From assembly GCA_007844125.1 (NCBI GenBank), contig CM017561.1:58927715-58991714 (forward strand): a DNA stretch of 64,000 bases. Reading direction: 5' to 3'. The notes under the pieces are model-generated. The model saw only the letters and a list, made by a program, of their open reading frames with translations. It was not told where the DNA came from and did no database searches. The stretch comes from Sinonovacula constricta. Lineage: Eukaryota; Mollusca; Bivalvia; Cardiida; Solecurtidae. A program made the position numbers and the translations under genes. Shown here one piece after another: positions 24,366-37,139 of the stretch (positions are counted from its first letter, which is position 1; the number at the start of each line of letters is the position of its first letter).

Positions 24366-24604
24366 ATGCAAGTCCTTTTATTTGGCTCACTCGGTTTTAT
24401 GCTCGTGTTTTGGGGTGTATATTGACTTCTCTGCCTTTTATGTGATGCCCAGATTATTCATCATCAACATATCTCTATAAGTATTTAAATGGATTTTAAA
24501 ATTATATTTATGCAAAAGTAACAAAAAATTCACTGTTTGTAATTGCACTATCTGCAAAATAGCAGGCGATAAAGTCCAAGAATTCAAACTAAAATGACCT
24601 AACT
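24366..24604 (-). mobile_element. MITE family E, diverged copy
   Basis: AGTCCTTTTATTTGGCTCAC, ACTCGGTTTTATG and TTGACTTCTCTGCCTTTTAT match the reverse complement of 18333-18593. The ends are degenerate. Confidence 0.65.
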
Positions 24605-25119
24605 TCTGTTTGGACTACCTTGGATATTATCTAACAAGGAAGATTTCACCAATATAAGTTAAGTATTTGAGCACACCTACTTGCTCTGCATTTGACTAAT
24701 TTAATTGCAGCAGGCAACATAACTAAAATTTACAAAAATCAAAGTGTACTTCCGATCTATTAAACTATTTTTGAATTTTAAAATATAATTTTCAAGAAAA
24801 CAAGAAACAATACCTGTAACATATATCACGCTTTGTTGACATGCATACACATCGCTCTCGTAGACATTTGAATAAACACGATATGAAATCATTATGGAAT
24901 TCGGGTTATTTTGTTGTTGTTTTCACACGTGATGACTGTGCTTGATAGAATCGTATATGGTCTAATATTTTGGTAGACACAATAAAATTCGCTGATTGAC
25001 CCACGACAGTGGAGCATGATTAAATTTGTGAGTTATATGGGAATATATAGTATCTCACCTTTGCAAAGGTGTGGTTCAACGCGTTACAGAATATTGGGTC
25101 TTTAAGTATAAAGGAATAT

Positions 25120-25330
25120 TTGTTTGTTTATTAGTTTTATCGTCCCACCAACAGTATTTCAGTTATCTGAAGACGTTGTCCACTTGAAGCAGATATAGTG
25201 CTGCCTTCACTGTGTATAGCATGCCGTGAACACCTGGCATGATACCACACTCAGTCACATTATCCTGACACCGGGCCAACCAGTCGTGGAACTACCCTTA
25301 TATTTGCTTGAGCGTTATAAAGGAATATAA
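25120..25330 (-). mobile_element. SINE family B, 3' part only
   Basis: Reverse complement of the tail at 54730-54966: ATCGTCCCACCAACAGTATT, AGCATGCCGTGAACACCTGG, CGGGCCAACCAGTCGTGGAA. The tRNA-like head is missing, as expected of 5'-truncated retroposition. Confidence 0.85.
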
Positions 25331-25405
25331 GCACATGATTGAAAGAAAGAAAGTGGCCAACTAATACAAACGAATCAGCACTATCCAGCCTGTTTTAAAA
25401 CTTAA

Positions 25406-25945
25406 AGGTGCCTATCTCTGATATATGTATCAATGTATGACATCTATTTGGGGTAGAAATGTCGCTGCACAGTATCAGCAAAAATGCCGGCAAATCCCAT
25501 CCCATCCCATCCCTATTTGTGGTATTTGTGGACACATGTCTGCAGAAAATTTTTTTTTTACTTTAGTCTAAGCTGTGACCATTATCAACAGTATTTCAAT
25601 TTTAGGGCATTCAACTCGCTAATCAACACTTAGATGTTCTTTTCAAATCAAAAAAAAAAAAAATAAGAACGAGTAGGGTTCCAGTAAAAATAGACAACGA
25701 CGCTACGGCAGATGCCGAGGATGAGCTAAAACATAAGTGGTCACGTGGTTTTCTTAGTTTAAAAAATGGCTAACTGTGCAGCGTGGCTCTGACATGTCTG
25801 AAACGACGATTGTGGCGTTATGGTTTTCTTTTCAAACAGGTGTATGACATCAATAAACAACATTTTGCGAGGTTTGTCCAAGTAACAATAGTTTATTAAG
25901 ATATTAAATGAAAATATTTTTGTTCCAAATTGTCAGATACCGCCT
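25406..25945 (+). mobile_element. family A TTAA-type element with SINE C tail inside
   Basis: Flanked by TTAA at 25402-25405 and 25946-25949. It starts AGGTGCCTATCTCTGATAT and ends GTCAGATACCGCCT, with the shared interior TAAAACATAAGTGGTCACGT. Bases 25454-25513 are a SINE family C 3' tail (GTCGCTGCACAGTATCAGC through CATCCCATCCC), inserted later. Confidence 0.8.
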
Positions 25946-26219
25946 TTAAACTACATTTACAAACGGACCGCAATACAAAGACTCCGACAAACGTCCCCGT
26001 ATTTGAACTCGTAAAAGTCAATCGTCCGACCGGTCAGCCACTTAGGAATTCTCACTGAATTGCTACCGCACCGCATTGTCTCGTTTACATATACATTAAG
26101 GCCCCGTTTTTGCTATGACCAAGTGTTATATTTAAACTGATGTTTTTGTAAGGAGTTATGAATACCAGTAATTATACAGAACAATAAAGAGTGTGATTAT
26201 CACCAGTGAAGGAAGAGTT

Positions 26220-26222
<3 letters not shown>

Positions 26223-26269
<47 letters not shown>

Positions 26270-26283
26270 TACCTACCTACCTC
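26223..26283. repeat. (CT)n followed by (CTAC)n
   Basis: About 22 CT units and then four CTAC units. Confidence 0.97.
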
Positions 26284-26639
26284 TTAAAACTAAACTATAG
26301 TAAAAGCATGTAATATTATATAATATAATATAATTTCAATAATACTTGCGCACTCGGTATGACTTTTAACTATTAGCCAACTACAAACTTATGTGGAATT
26401 GTGGAGAGCTTCCTAACAAATACACAGACATTCATACCACAAAATTTTAACAACAGCTTGTTAAACTTGACCATTTAAGATGAAATCACATGTTAAATTA
26501 TTGTTAAAGGAAACAAGAGGAAACTCACTCAACTGAACTGATGGTAAGTAAGATGAAATAAGCGCCTTCTATATAATCCTTCAATATGGATACGGAAAGA
26601 TGATATATCTTTGAATCACTAGAAAACTTGCCACTTTCC

Positions 26640-27030
26640 TCTACAGAGTGCCAAAAAAAATGGCCGACCTAGAGCCGAAGCGTTCAATATTTTCAAGGAA
26701 CGTAATTAACTTTTCGGAAAGAGCTATAAACATGGAAGGAAGATATGGAACTAGGCTATGAGGAGACATGGAAACAATGTGACGATGGCGATGACTGGAC
26801 TTAATTTAGTGAACATGATCTCCTTTCTTTAACAGAAAGTACAAAATAGATTAAATTGTAGTTCCCTCAACCATACCCTATACATAAAAAATAGTGTCGC
26901 CTCACCTTTATGTGTGTGTGGGGGGAGCTAGAAACTGCTAAACACTTCTTTTTACTCTGTCCTGCGTAGAAAGAAATCTTATTGATCGTCCAACTCTTCT
27001 ACCAAAAGTTGATTTCCGTGGTAAATCGAT
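26640..27030 (+). mobile_element. LINE C-terminal fragment with CxC zinc motif
   Basis: Around 26840-26970 the translation reads NHTLYIKNSVASPLCVCG and then, after stops and a frame change, a TLLFTLSC-like stretch followed by NLIDRPTLLPK. This is the pattern of the Cys/His element downstream of many non-LTR reverse transcriptases (SPLCxCG...HFFLxCP). It is decayed; the upstream RT is not present. Confidence 0.5.
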
Positions 27031-27034
27031 TGTA

Positions 27035-27125
27035 CAGCGCATTGAAAAGCTTGTACGCATTCAGCTGCAAAACAGACACTTCTTCTAAATATAGATTTTA
27101 CATTGGGACGAAAGCTACAATACAG
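27035..27125 (+). repeat. dispersed repeat G, copy 3
   Basis: ATTCAGCTGCAAAACAGACA, CTTCTTCTAAATATAG and ACATTGGGACGAAAGCTAC match the reverse complement of 7320-7417. Confidence 0.6.
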
Positions 27126-27129
27126 TCAC

Positions 27130-27563
27130 CTATGGAAGGGGATATCCGCCAATATTCGATTTTTAACTTGTAAATTGTAAACCTGCAAAAGCTTTAATTT
27201 GTTTTTTGTTTGCACAAAAATGTTCGTTTTTACACGTATGTAATTCACATTTCTCGCATACAATTTACAAGTTACAAATCTCAAGTCACAATTCTCAAAT
27301 CACAAATTGTATGTTCGCTTGCAATTTACAAGGTACAAATCTCAAGTCACAATTCTCAAGACACAAATTACTAATGTACAAGTCCAGAATTTACAACATT
27401 CAGACGGTAGGTGGCGATACTGCATAAATTTAGACGTCACTGAGTTAAAAACAGAACGGAATCCTAAAACACTATCTTTAAAGGAGATAAAATATAAACA
27501 GTGAACGTTATTTGGCGCCTAAGTATCTTTACCTTAAGTTGGTTACTATATCCCCTTCCATAG
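27130..27563. mobile_element. 434-bp MITE with 16-bp perfect terminal inverted repeats
   Basis: CTATGGAAGGGGATAT (27130-27145) and ATATCCCCTTCCATAG (27548-27563) are exact inverted repeats. TCAC flanks both sides (27126-27129 and 27564-27567), a likely 4-bp target duplication. The interior has a 64-bp-spaced direct repeat (CAAATCTCAAGTCACAATTC at about 27274 and 27338). The 65-73-codon frames over it have no recognised domain. Confidence 0.85.
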
Positions 27564-27955
27564 TCACCAACAACCGATTATTAAAATTGATATATATTTA
27601 ACATACAATTCTTTCATATGATTGTATTTTATCTAAAATAACGGCTCATAAATGATACCGGACGCGACCAAAATTCCATGAGTTCAAAAGTAACTGCCAT
27701 TTATTTATTGGTCGGTAGACAAGCTGTTTGGTCTAGACAAGCTGTTTGGTCGCTAGACAAACTAACAACATTGATTTATTTCGTCAACACTACATCTCGT
27801 GAATTGAATCTAAATCCTGATTGCAAATCGTAGTAAGGTAGTAAGGCCCCGCCGCGCGGATATTGCAAATACCTCGGCCTACATGTGGTATACAATCCAT
27901 ACCCAGTGGTTAAGTCGTCCTAATAACATTGTTCTCTCCTCCTTCTGACCCTTAA

Positions 27956-28296
27956 AGGTGGTATCCGTAAGTTTGCCTACATCTTATATATATGTAACAA
28001 TATCTGTATATGAGAACGATTGGGCTTCCTTCCAAAAATAAACATCGTCACAGTGGATGACGTGGATGAGCTAAAATATAAGTGGTCACATGGTTTTCTT
28101 GGTTAAAAAATAGCTAACTGTGCAGTGTGGCTCAGATGGGAAATACATGTTTGTATGACAAATGTAAAGTCATGGTTCACTTTTCAGAAAGGTGTAGGAC
28201 ATCAATAAACAACATTTTGCGAGATCTGTTCAGATAACAATGATTTACTAAGTTGTTTAATGAAAATATCTTGGTCCAAACTGTCGGATGTCGCCT
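27956..28296 (+). mobile_element. family A TTAA-type element, internally deleted
   Basis: AGGTGGTATCCGTAAGTTTG and AAACTGTCGGATGTCGCCT are the ends, with TTAA at 27952-27955 and 28297-28300. The block with ATATCTCAATTTTGGGGC seen in the 38409 copy is missing, giving 341 bp. Confidence 0.85.
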
Positions 28297-29099
28297 TTAA
28301 GTCACTGTGTGATATTCCTGTGCCACGTTGTTCATTTACAAGTCTGCATTTCTTGAATATCTGAACTACACAATACAATCACTTGACTATCTTGTTAAAA
28401 CAAATTACATTATTAATGTTAATATTTGAAGCATGCCTGGACACAATTGATGCGTCCGGTCTCCTTCGACATACAGTATATTTGTTTCTGTACACGCATT
28501 ATGTTTCATAGGCATTTACTTGCCGCGGGTAGTCAATGTCATGCATTGTTAATTCTTCGTGCTTTCGCAATCCAGCTTTCTCATAACTTCGAAGGCTGTC
28601 GTACGCGACATCGCAAAAAATGTATACTATATACAGCAATTTGCAGTGATTAACTTTGACTGAAAGGTTGGTCTGGTAAAGTGGCTTTCATGATAAAAGT
28701 ACTGCACACATTTGGTCTGTTTGCAATAAATAATTTCAAAAGCTATTGTCATTATATAATTTTAAAAAACTTGCTCAATTTGTTGTTGTTTACACGGAGT
28801 ATCATTTGCTCAAATTCTATGATGTAATACAAATGATTAAATGTGTTATCATGCAGATGTATTCCTTGAAATATAAATATGTTTCAAGTTTTAGTTTCCA
28901 GTCCGCCTTCTTCTGTTGCCGCACTGTTGGCCCCAAGTCAGTCCTCAGACTTACAGTGTTGTGGCAGTTAGAAATGCTTGACAACAACAAAACCTATTGC
29001 AACTGGATTCAATAGTTTCAAAATAATAATAATAGTAATAAAAACACTTAACTAATCCATCGATACAGCTTAATACACATAGGGAATTTTCCATGATTC
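28297..29099. other. no gene recognised
   Basis: Two frames of 75 and 89 codons occur (28426 and 28746), but neither shows a domain, signal peptide plus mature part, or splice context that I can support. Confidence 0.35.
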
Positions 29100-29378
29100 A
29101 ACCGGCCGCAATAGCTCAGGTGGTAGAGCGTCGGCTTGCGGATCGGGAAGTCAAGCCCCGGCCGGGTCAAACCAAAGACTTAAAAGTTGGTAGTAGTGGC
29201 TTCCCTCTTAACGCTTGGGGCTAAGGGGACAGCATTACGCCTGACTCGTCGGTGTTAGTATAATGGACAGACCGGGTTTAGTCCCTGGACACCTCATGAG
29301 TGCCCCTGTGCTATAATGGTAGAAATGTCACTGCACAGTATCGGCAAAAATGCCGGTAAATCCCATCTCATCCCATGA
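29100..29378 (+). mobile_element. tRNA-derived SINE family C, copy 2
   Basis: Head CAATAGCTCAGGTGGTAGAG (A box), then CGTCGGCTTGCGGATCGGG, body AAAGTTGGTAGTAGTGGC and tail GGCAAAAATGCCGGTAAATC. It is about 80 percent similar by eye to 16285-16572; the B-box part is shortened. Confidence 0.9.
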
Positions 29379-30580
29379 TTCAAATGTTTGTTTAGTCTGA
29401 ATACCAGCGGCCCGTTTCAATGACTACTGTTTGAAAATGCAAACCGAAATCGGTCACGCAAGACTGACTACATAGAAAAATATATCCTCAGGAAGGGCGG
29501 TTATTGGTTGATAACAATCATTAAGTATGTGTACAAAATTTAATTGAAAGGTCAGATAGCTTCAGTTCGTCTTTTGCACATCCATCAAGAAGATCGGAAG
29601 GATGATAAATTTAAATTTAAGTTGCACAAAGTTTAATTTAAATTCAAAATAAACCATATTGATAGCATTGTGACCAGCATTGTTTTTGTTTATTCGTCAT
29701 ACATTCGAGTAGACAAAAGACAATATGACAGGTTTGAAGATATAGATTTACATATAAGATCACTATTTCTTTACTTAATTGCATCATTGTTGAAGTCTAG
29801 CCTCTGCTTTTGTTTAAAATATCTATTTTTAGATTCACACACAGAATAAACGTATATATATATATTACAATAAAATGATCTACATAATCACTAGACTCAA
29901 TTTTAAATCTGATATTTAACATTTAAGATAACCGGTAATATGAATGTATATATCGTATTGTAAACATTTTTATACTATTGCTGATTTTCCATTATTCAGC
30001 AGTTAACCTCTGCATAACTAACGCAGCTTCTCGCAATATTTATTTCCTGTGATCTATTATAATCTTAAACGAACTTCTTGTAATATATCTGCTAATCATG
30101 GTACATTATTTACAAAGTATCTTCCAGCCGAGTTTGCATTCATGAACTACGCTTTTGCATCCAGTCGTTTAATCACAACTTTCTTTGTTATAAGGTTGAA
30201 TATAAACAAACACAAAGACTTATAAATCTTTATGTTTATGTTTTTTACATCTGAAACGAAATCATACACCAGAAATCACAAATAATCACTAAGTTTTCCA
30301 AAGTAAAAGCTTAAGATAAAAACCGTATACCGTCTTCTTCTAAACTATTTACAATAAAAAAAGTGCTTATAACGATGATTTTGAAGAGTAACAATACTAA
30401 AAATTACATAATTTAGGGATTTTTACTGTTTTAATTATGTTTTATTAGCTCATGTTTCAAGTAAGAAAAATATCAAAACATGACTATTTTAATATGATTT
30501 TAGCCGATAAAAAGATAAAATGCATTGCACATGATAATTTATGTCATTTTTGTAAAAAAATAAATAAATAAATAAAATAT

Positions 30581-30828
<248 letters not shown>

Positions 30829-30846
30829 TTGTAACAAAAAGTTAAA

Positions 30847-32055
30847 ATTTACAATTGCTAATTCAGCAATACCATAATCCCTTTACACAACTGGTGTCAT
30901 TGATTAAGATGAATTTCATTTTGCAGAATGAAGAACTATTTACATAAAGCCATACATTTGGGGGAAATGTAAGTATAATGGTGTTTAATGAATTACTTTG
31001 TATCTTGTACAAGTAAACAGGTACATTTGAAACTAGTGCCTATGTTTTAAAGCCAATGAACAAAGGAAAAAAACATACATTCACATTCTCTTATAACATT
31101 GCTATGTCGTAGTTTATAGATATGTACATGCATTAGTTTATTGTTTATATTCACCATATTTATACTTTTACCATTACATATATCTTTCCTAACTGATTTA
31201 TATGTTGAAAACCAAATTCAAAGTGTTGTTTTGTATTATTCCTGAAACATTGTTTAACCACCATATCATGTTGTACAAGTATGCTTATATGCATATGTAT
31301 TAATGGACCTCTGACCGATAAACAAATAATGTTCTGTTTCTATGCTAAATACTATTGCAGGTGATGGATACAACTCAGTCATACGGTTAATCTCTTAATC
31401 ACATCATATACTCTAGTCATGTCAGCATGTTTTCACACTACTCTGTAAAGCTTCACGTCGTTGGCCTTGACATATTGTATAAAGCTATCACTCTGTTGGC
31501 CTTGATTCAATTACAAAGTCAATTTTGCAGCCGCGGATCATACCGTACCAGTTCACACCGTTTCAAGTGAAACGGTCGAAATTCCTGAAGCTAATTTTTC
31601 AAAGGCCTCAAATAATTGGTTTCACGTCCTGACCACAACCACTGCTAAGCATATTAGCTAGGGACATATATATAATGTTGTTTCATCAAATGTGGTTGTG
31701 TGTGCATATGTGTCTCATGTATTTTGCTACGTGTTTTTTTACAATGACACATTTCTTATACTTGAAAGGGACCTACGACTGGCTACACGATTCCCCTCTG
31801 TAACTGTGAAAAGGTAAACTTTAGTGTCTGGTTCCGCCCCTGCATTGTTATCCTAGTTTAAGATTGGTGATCTTACATTTCGCAACTGCTAAAGTGTGAG
31901 GTTACCAGATCAAAGCTAACGAAAGGTAAGAGAAGAAACTGAAGATCTTAATGGCTATAGTGCATGGGTATGTAGGTTGTAGTTGTAGGGTAAGCCACTT
32001 GTATTGTGCTAAACACGATGATACGTTAGCCGACTCTTATTTAACTAGCTGAACG
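30847..32055. other. no gene recognised; short hairpin
   Basis: Contains only the inverted repeat ACCGTTTCA-AG-TGAAACGGT at 31557-31576 and an isolated hAT-like end (TTCCGCCCCTG at about 31836). Confidence 0.4.
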
Positions 32056-32250
32056 ACCGGACCTGGTAGCGCAATCGGTAGAGCGTCGGCTCCAGGTATC
32101 TAGGCACTGGGTGTGGTATCATGCCAGGTGTTCACGGCATGCTATACACAGTGAAGGCTGCACAATATCTGCTTCAAGTGGACACCGTCTCCAGATAACT
32201 GAAATACTGTTGGTGGGACGATAAACCCAATAAACAAACAAACAAACTAG
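32056..32250 (+). mobile_element. SINE family B with internal deletion
   Basis: The tRNA-like head CGGACCTGGTAGCGCAATCG with GTAGAGCGTCGGCTCCAGGT passes straight to the tail (CACTGGGTGTGGTATCATGC...), losing the B box and body present at 54650-54966. The tail ends ATAAACCCAATAAACAAAC, the short A-rich 3' end of the family. Confidence 0.85.
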
Positions 32251-32280
32251 CTGAACGAAGTAATGTTAACTTGTGTTAAG

Positions 32281-32545
32281 CAGGGGCGGATCAAAAAATT
32301 AGTTGGACGTATATATATATAGTATTTACGATGATAAAGTTGAATCGACATATACACGCACACATATAGTTATAGAGACCCTAATTTCGATCTAAGCAGT
32401 CAAAAAGCAAAATTTACTTTAAAAGCATAGTTTTTTTTTAAAACTTACATGTATGCGTTTTCACAGCTCTACTCTTTTATCTGGTGGTGGGGGATGCACC
32501 CGCCAACCCTAACCCGCCCCCAACCCCCTTTGGATCCATCCCTAG
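32281..32545. mobile_element. short hAT-like element
   Basis: CAGGGGCGGATCAAAAA on the left and TTTGGATCCATCCCTAG on the right are imperfect inverted repeats of the CAGGGGCGGATCC type. A clear 8-bp target duplication could not be seen, so the superfamily is a suggestion. Confidence 0.5.
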
Positions 32546-33139
32546 TGGTGATTAAACTTTTTACGATAATATTATTTAAGTATATTCAAATTTATAGAAT
32601 GAAAACAGACCACTTAAGTAGACCTTAATAAAATTGTATTGTTGAAAGAAGACCTAGCTAGAAACGGACAACTTGCACATAATAATATTATTCATACCAG
32701 CTCATTAAATGGGCAAATGTGCTGATTGTCTCATAAACCCATGACCTTCACTATCAGGACGATTCTTTTTTCACATAAGCTTACTGGGTGCCTGCCATGG
32801 ACCAATACATACGCATAATAAACATGGAAAGACCTAGGATTTAATTTTAGAACGTTTATTTGTTAGCAATGTTTGACGGTAGCTCGTGCTTAAAATCCTT
32901 TGAGCGCTTTTACAAAGGCTGCTAGTTTAGTCTCATGCATATTGATCAAAGATAAATATACACGTATATTTGTGGCGTGTGTCGCGTCAGCTTTTGCTTC
33001 ATGTAACAATAACAAACACAATTGCATGTGTCCTTTACAAGTTGCAGTATTTTTCAGCGCAACGCCTATATATGGAATGCTCACTGAAATTTGCACATGG
33101 GGAAGTCTGCTTTGCGGACTTTCATAACACTGATAATAT

Positions 33140-34215
33140 AGGGACCTAATTCGGTAAATGGCGTTCCTTTTAATTACATATTTATTATTAGGAAAGTAGC
33201 GAGGAATGCTTCTCGGTACGTCCTTCGATGTTCGGACTGCATGTTAACAGAGTGAGATTATCTATTTGCAAGGAAACAGTTCATAGACAAAAATAGCTTG
33301 TAATATGCTTGAAGTATTCTTGAAAAAAGGTTAATGTCATGGAATTGGGATCGTTTGGTTTAAAATTCAAACCCTAGACCCGTAAAGTATTCAAAGTGAC
33401 CTTATCGATTTGGATTATTATTAATAAACGTCTATCACACGAAGAAAACATTTATAACATTTTTGAAGTATTCTTGTTCTAATCGAGAAAACGTTGGAAA
33501 CAAATTGCAGCATGACCAAGTTATGATATGCCCCTATAACCATAATATAGACGAAAAGAGCTATTTACTGTCTATTAGGAAGACCCAGATATAAGTCAAC
33601 TTTTGCATCTTATAAGAATGTTCTGCTTCATACAGTGCACATACGGCCAAATTGCCAGTCTGTAACCCCCAAATTTGAAATTTGATGCCCAAACATAGCA
33701 ACATGCTGTTATATAAGAGAAAAAGTCCATGTCACAGGTTCTAGTTCCGGTAGGTATTTATTGTAACCACCCCTTCATAAACCCGATAAAATACGGCTCC
33801 TAATTCGGTAAATGGCCTTATTTTTTTTTTTTTCATGTATTTTATGCGTTTATTTTTGTAAGCCTGTAACTTTTACAAAAAACATGGCAGAATACGAAAG
33901 ATGTTGGATTATTTTCTTTCATCATTAAAATGTCCAAACCTTGAACGTAAGCTCCTTTGATGTTCAGATTGCATGTTAACAAAGTCAGATTATCTATCAG
34001 CAACGAAACAGCTCATAGCCTTAAACAGCTTTTTATATGATTGAAGTGTTCTTGGGAAAGAGGTTAAAGTTTTGGAACTGGAATCGCAAGGTTCAAAGTT
34101 TGAATTCTAGACCCGTAAAGTTTTCGAACTGATGTTATTCGATTAAGATGATCATAAATAAACGTTCAACACACGAAGAAAGTATGTATAGCATGCTTGA
34201 AGTTTCTTGGTCAAA
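33140..34215. repeat. two-copy tandem repeat, about 650 bp apart
   Basis: CCTAATTCGGTAAATGGC, TGTTAACA.AGT.AGATTATCTAT, CTAGACCCGTAAAGT and AATAAACGT occur in the same order from 33146 and from 33793. The copies are diverged. The flank at 33085-33125 (GGGAAGTCTGCTTTGCGGAC) recurs at about 41300. Confidence 0.7.
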
Positions 34216-34815
34216 AAGTTATGGACTCGGGATCGTGGGGTTCTGGGCCAACACGAGATGACATTATTCAAACAGACAATAACCTCAATCATAGTTTTTT
34301 TTCAGTAAATTGTCTTACTCGTCAGCGCGATAACGATGTGTTTTTATTTTGGATTTGTTTATGTCTTTAACTCGATACTATCTAGTTAGCGTTTATGGGT
34401 ATGCGGATATCAAAAATGGCAACCGTTGACATCCCTATACATATTATACATACTTTATACATACTTTACCGTGATTTATAGTTACTGAAAACTCCAATAA
34501 AAACCTTAACTTTTAAATATGTCTTCTTACTTGCTCCCATATCGTTTTAACCATTTTACCGGTTGAAGTGGTTGCGTCGCCTTTGATGCTTTGCAACAAT
34601 GATATTGCTTGTATAGTTCGGGATTGCTCTACATAGATCTTGGCAAAGAAATAAACAAAAGGGCCATGATGGCCCTTCATCTCTCACCTGAGTGTCGGAG
34701 ACCTTTAGATAACATTAACAAGGAGTGTCAGCAATGTTAAAACAGACCAAATTAATTGCAATACCTGTGCACAAGCAACATTTGGACAATCAGTTTCAAT
34801 TACCATATGTGGACC

Positions 34816-35540
34816 ATATATGAAGATTGGCCACGTCCCTGACAGCCTAGTTTTTATGGATCAAAAACCTTTGACCACACTTGATAGTGAGTCACCCAAG
34901 AAACATGTATACAAAATATTAAAGCTCTAACAACTGTAGTTTCTGACAATATTTTCCAATATAACTCTATATGGAAAATGGCCACGCCACTGGTGGCCTT
35001 GTTTTGATAGATCAAAATTCTTTGAACCATCTTGATACAGACTCGCTCAAGCAATGTGTTCAGGAAATGCATGAATCAAACCTCTACCTCTTGTAGTTTC
35101 CGACAAATAGATTTTCTTAATTTTCCTAAGTATTCATACTAATCATATATGGAAAATGGCCACGCCCTTGCCTGCCATGCTTTTGTTTCACAGATCACAA
35201 TTCTTTTAACAATCTTTATACAATGTCATTTAAAGATCATGTACACCAAATATCAAAGCTCTAGCTCTTTTGGTTTCTGATAAGAAAATTTTCAAAATGT
35301 TGTATATAGCTTTATAGGGAAAACAGCCACGCCCCTGCAGGCCATGTGTTTTGACGGATCAAAATTCTTTGAACACTGTGATACAGGACCAATCAAGGAA
35401 CATGTATACCAAATATCAATTCTCTAGCTCTTGTAATTTCTGACAAAATCTTTTTAGTATCCCTATATAGCCATATTTGGAAAGTTACCAGCCTCCGGCC
35501 ATATTTTTGACGGGTTAAAATTCTCTCTCTCTCTCTCTCT
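34816..35540. repeat. degenerate tandem repeat, 150-178-bp units
   Basis: Four to five units share GGAAAATGGCCACGCC, GATCAAAATTCTTTGAAC, AACATGTATACCAAATATC and CTCTAGCTCTTGTA. The block is preceded by GGGCCATGATGGCCC, a hairpin (34661-34675), and ends in a (CT)n/(CA)n patch at 35520-35570. Confidence 0.85.
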
Positions 35541-35733
35541 CTCACACGCGCACTCGCAGACGCACACACGCTTAAGAACTCATACACACCTGATCTGTAT
35601 ATATATCCTATCAATTTTGTCAATGAAAATAGTCAGTTTTGCAGTCTATTTAAGCGGAGACCTCCATTCTATATAAATAGATCAGAAAATGATAATAAGT
35701 CAGATTGAGTATTTAATGACTTTCACTTTTATA

Positions 35734-36631
35734 AGGTGGTATCCGACAGTTTGTTCCAATTTTTTTCTCTTAAGCAACCAAATAAATTACTGTTACATAA
35801 AAAGATCTCACAAAATGCTGATTATTGGTGCCCTACATCCACGTGAAAAGTAATGCATAACACCCCTCTTGTCACTACAGATAGGTACTTCCTATCCAAG
35901 CCGAGATGCACAGTTGGCTATTTTTAAAAGTAAGAAAGAGATCACATTACATGACCATACGGGTAATCAGCTCTGACGTCAATATGTATTTTTTACATGC
36001 AATCCCAACCTTGACTATTTATATAACTAGCATCAATGAAAATTTAGCGCTTTATATTTCACGATTTGCACTGTCTAACAATTTAGGTAAAAAATATTAA
36101 AGCGTTTTCTTAAACTGAAGTATACGTTTATGCGGTAATTATTCATAAATTTCCCTAAACAGCTCACCTTAAACAGTAAAGTTGCTGACACTCTCATTGT
36201 CAAAAAGCCAAGACATTTCTCATCGTCAGTTTTAAATACCAAATATACAAATACAATGTTGTGTTTTTGTTTATTGTGTTTATCGTCCCACCAACAGTTT
36301 TTCAGTTATCTGGAGACGATGTCCACTTGAATCAGATATAGTTCTGCCTTCACTGTGTATAGCATGCCGTGAACACCAGTCATGATACCACACCCAGTCA
36401 AATTATCCTCACACCGGGCCAACCAGTCGTGGAACTACCCTTTTATTTGCTTGAGCGTTAGCACGGGAGCTATACGACAACCATTTTGAACGAGTCGAAC
36501 CCGGCACCTCCCGTACCTGCAGCCGACGCTCTACCGATTGCGCTACCAGGTCCGGTTCCGAAGACAATGGTTTGCTGTCGTTGCATGTAGAAATTGTGAA
36601 GTATATACAGGCGAACTGTTAGATACCACCT
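35734..36631 (-). mobile_element. family A element carrying a SINE B insertion
   Basis: Starts AGGTGGTATCCGACAGTTTG and ends AACTGTTAGATACCACCT. The TTAA flanks have decayed (ATAA on the left, TTCA on the right). The interior carries a reverse-strand SINE at 36266-36558. Confidence 0.8.
36266..36558 (-). mobile_element. SINE family B, full-length copy
   Basis: The tail is on the left (TTTATCGTCCCACCAACAG) and the tRNA-like head on the right (CCGACGCTCTACCGATTGCG, CTACCAGGTCCGG). The B box reads GAGTCGAACCCGG on the + strand. It lies inside the family A element, so it is the younger of the two. Confidence 0.9.
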
Positions 36632-37139
36632 TTCAGCAAACTATTCCAAGAATAATTGATCTGTCAAACAAAAGAAAACACAAACTCTATTTACCTGATG
36701 GTTTCCTTCTCATCTGACGATCCAATTTCTTATCTATCTGAATTATTTCATGAAAATCCTACTAACATGCAGCAGAATGTTACTTAGTGCAGCGTTTAAA
36801 CATTATTTAGGGTGACTGCATACCCATTATGTTACGCCCCGTGAATACACGGTAAACGACTATGTATTATGTACAAGTCCAATGGTATGCTCTATTTTAG
36901 TGTTTGTATTCGGACATGGACCCAAAGAAACAATGTTACTGCATTTAATTATACGACATGAAGATTTGGCAGCATGGAAAATATTTAAATAACAAGTTTT
37001 GCTGTTTCTCGACGGCGACTTTTAAATTGGTGCATCAATGCTCTCGTGTTCAAAAGATTGTTGTGTTCAAGTTGGGAAATTTAACAAGACGCGACCCCTT
37101 TGCCTATTTTAGCTTAACCTTGCATATTTCATCTTCGAA

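Noticed and set aside
33060..34640. Possible gene cluster with repeated domains
   Set aside because: The repetition is at DNA level with stops in all frames; it is a diverged tandem duplication.
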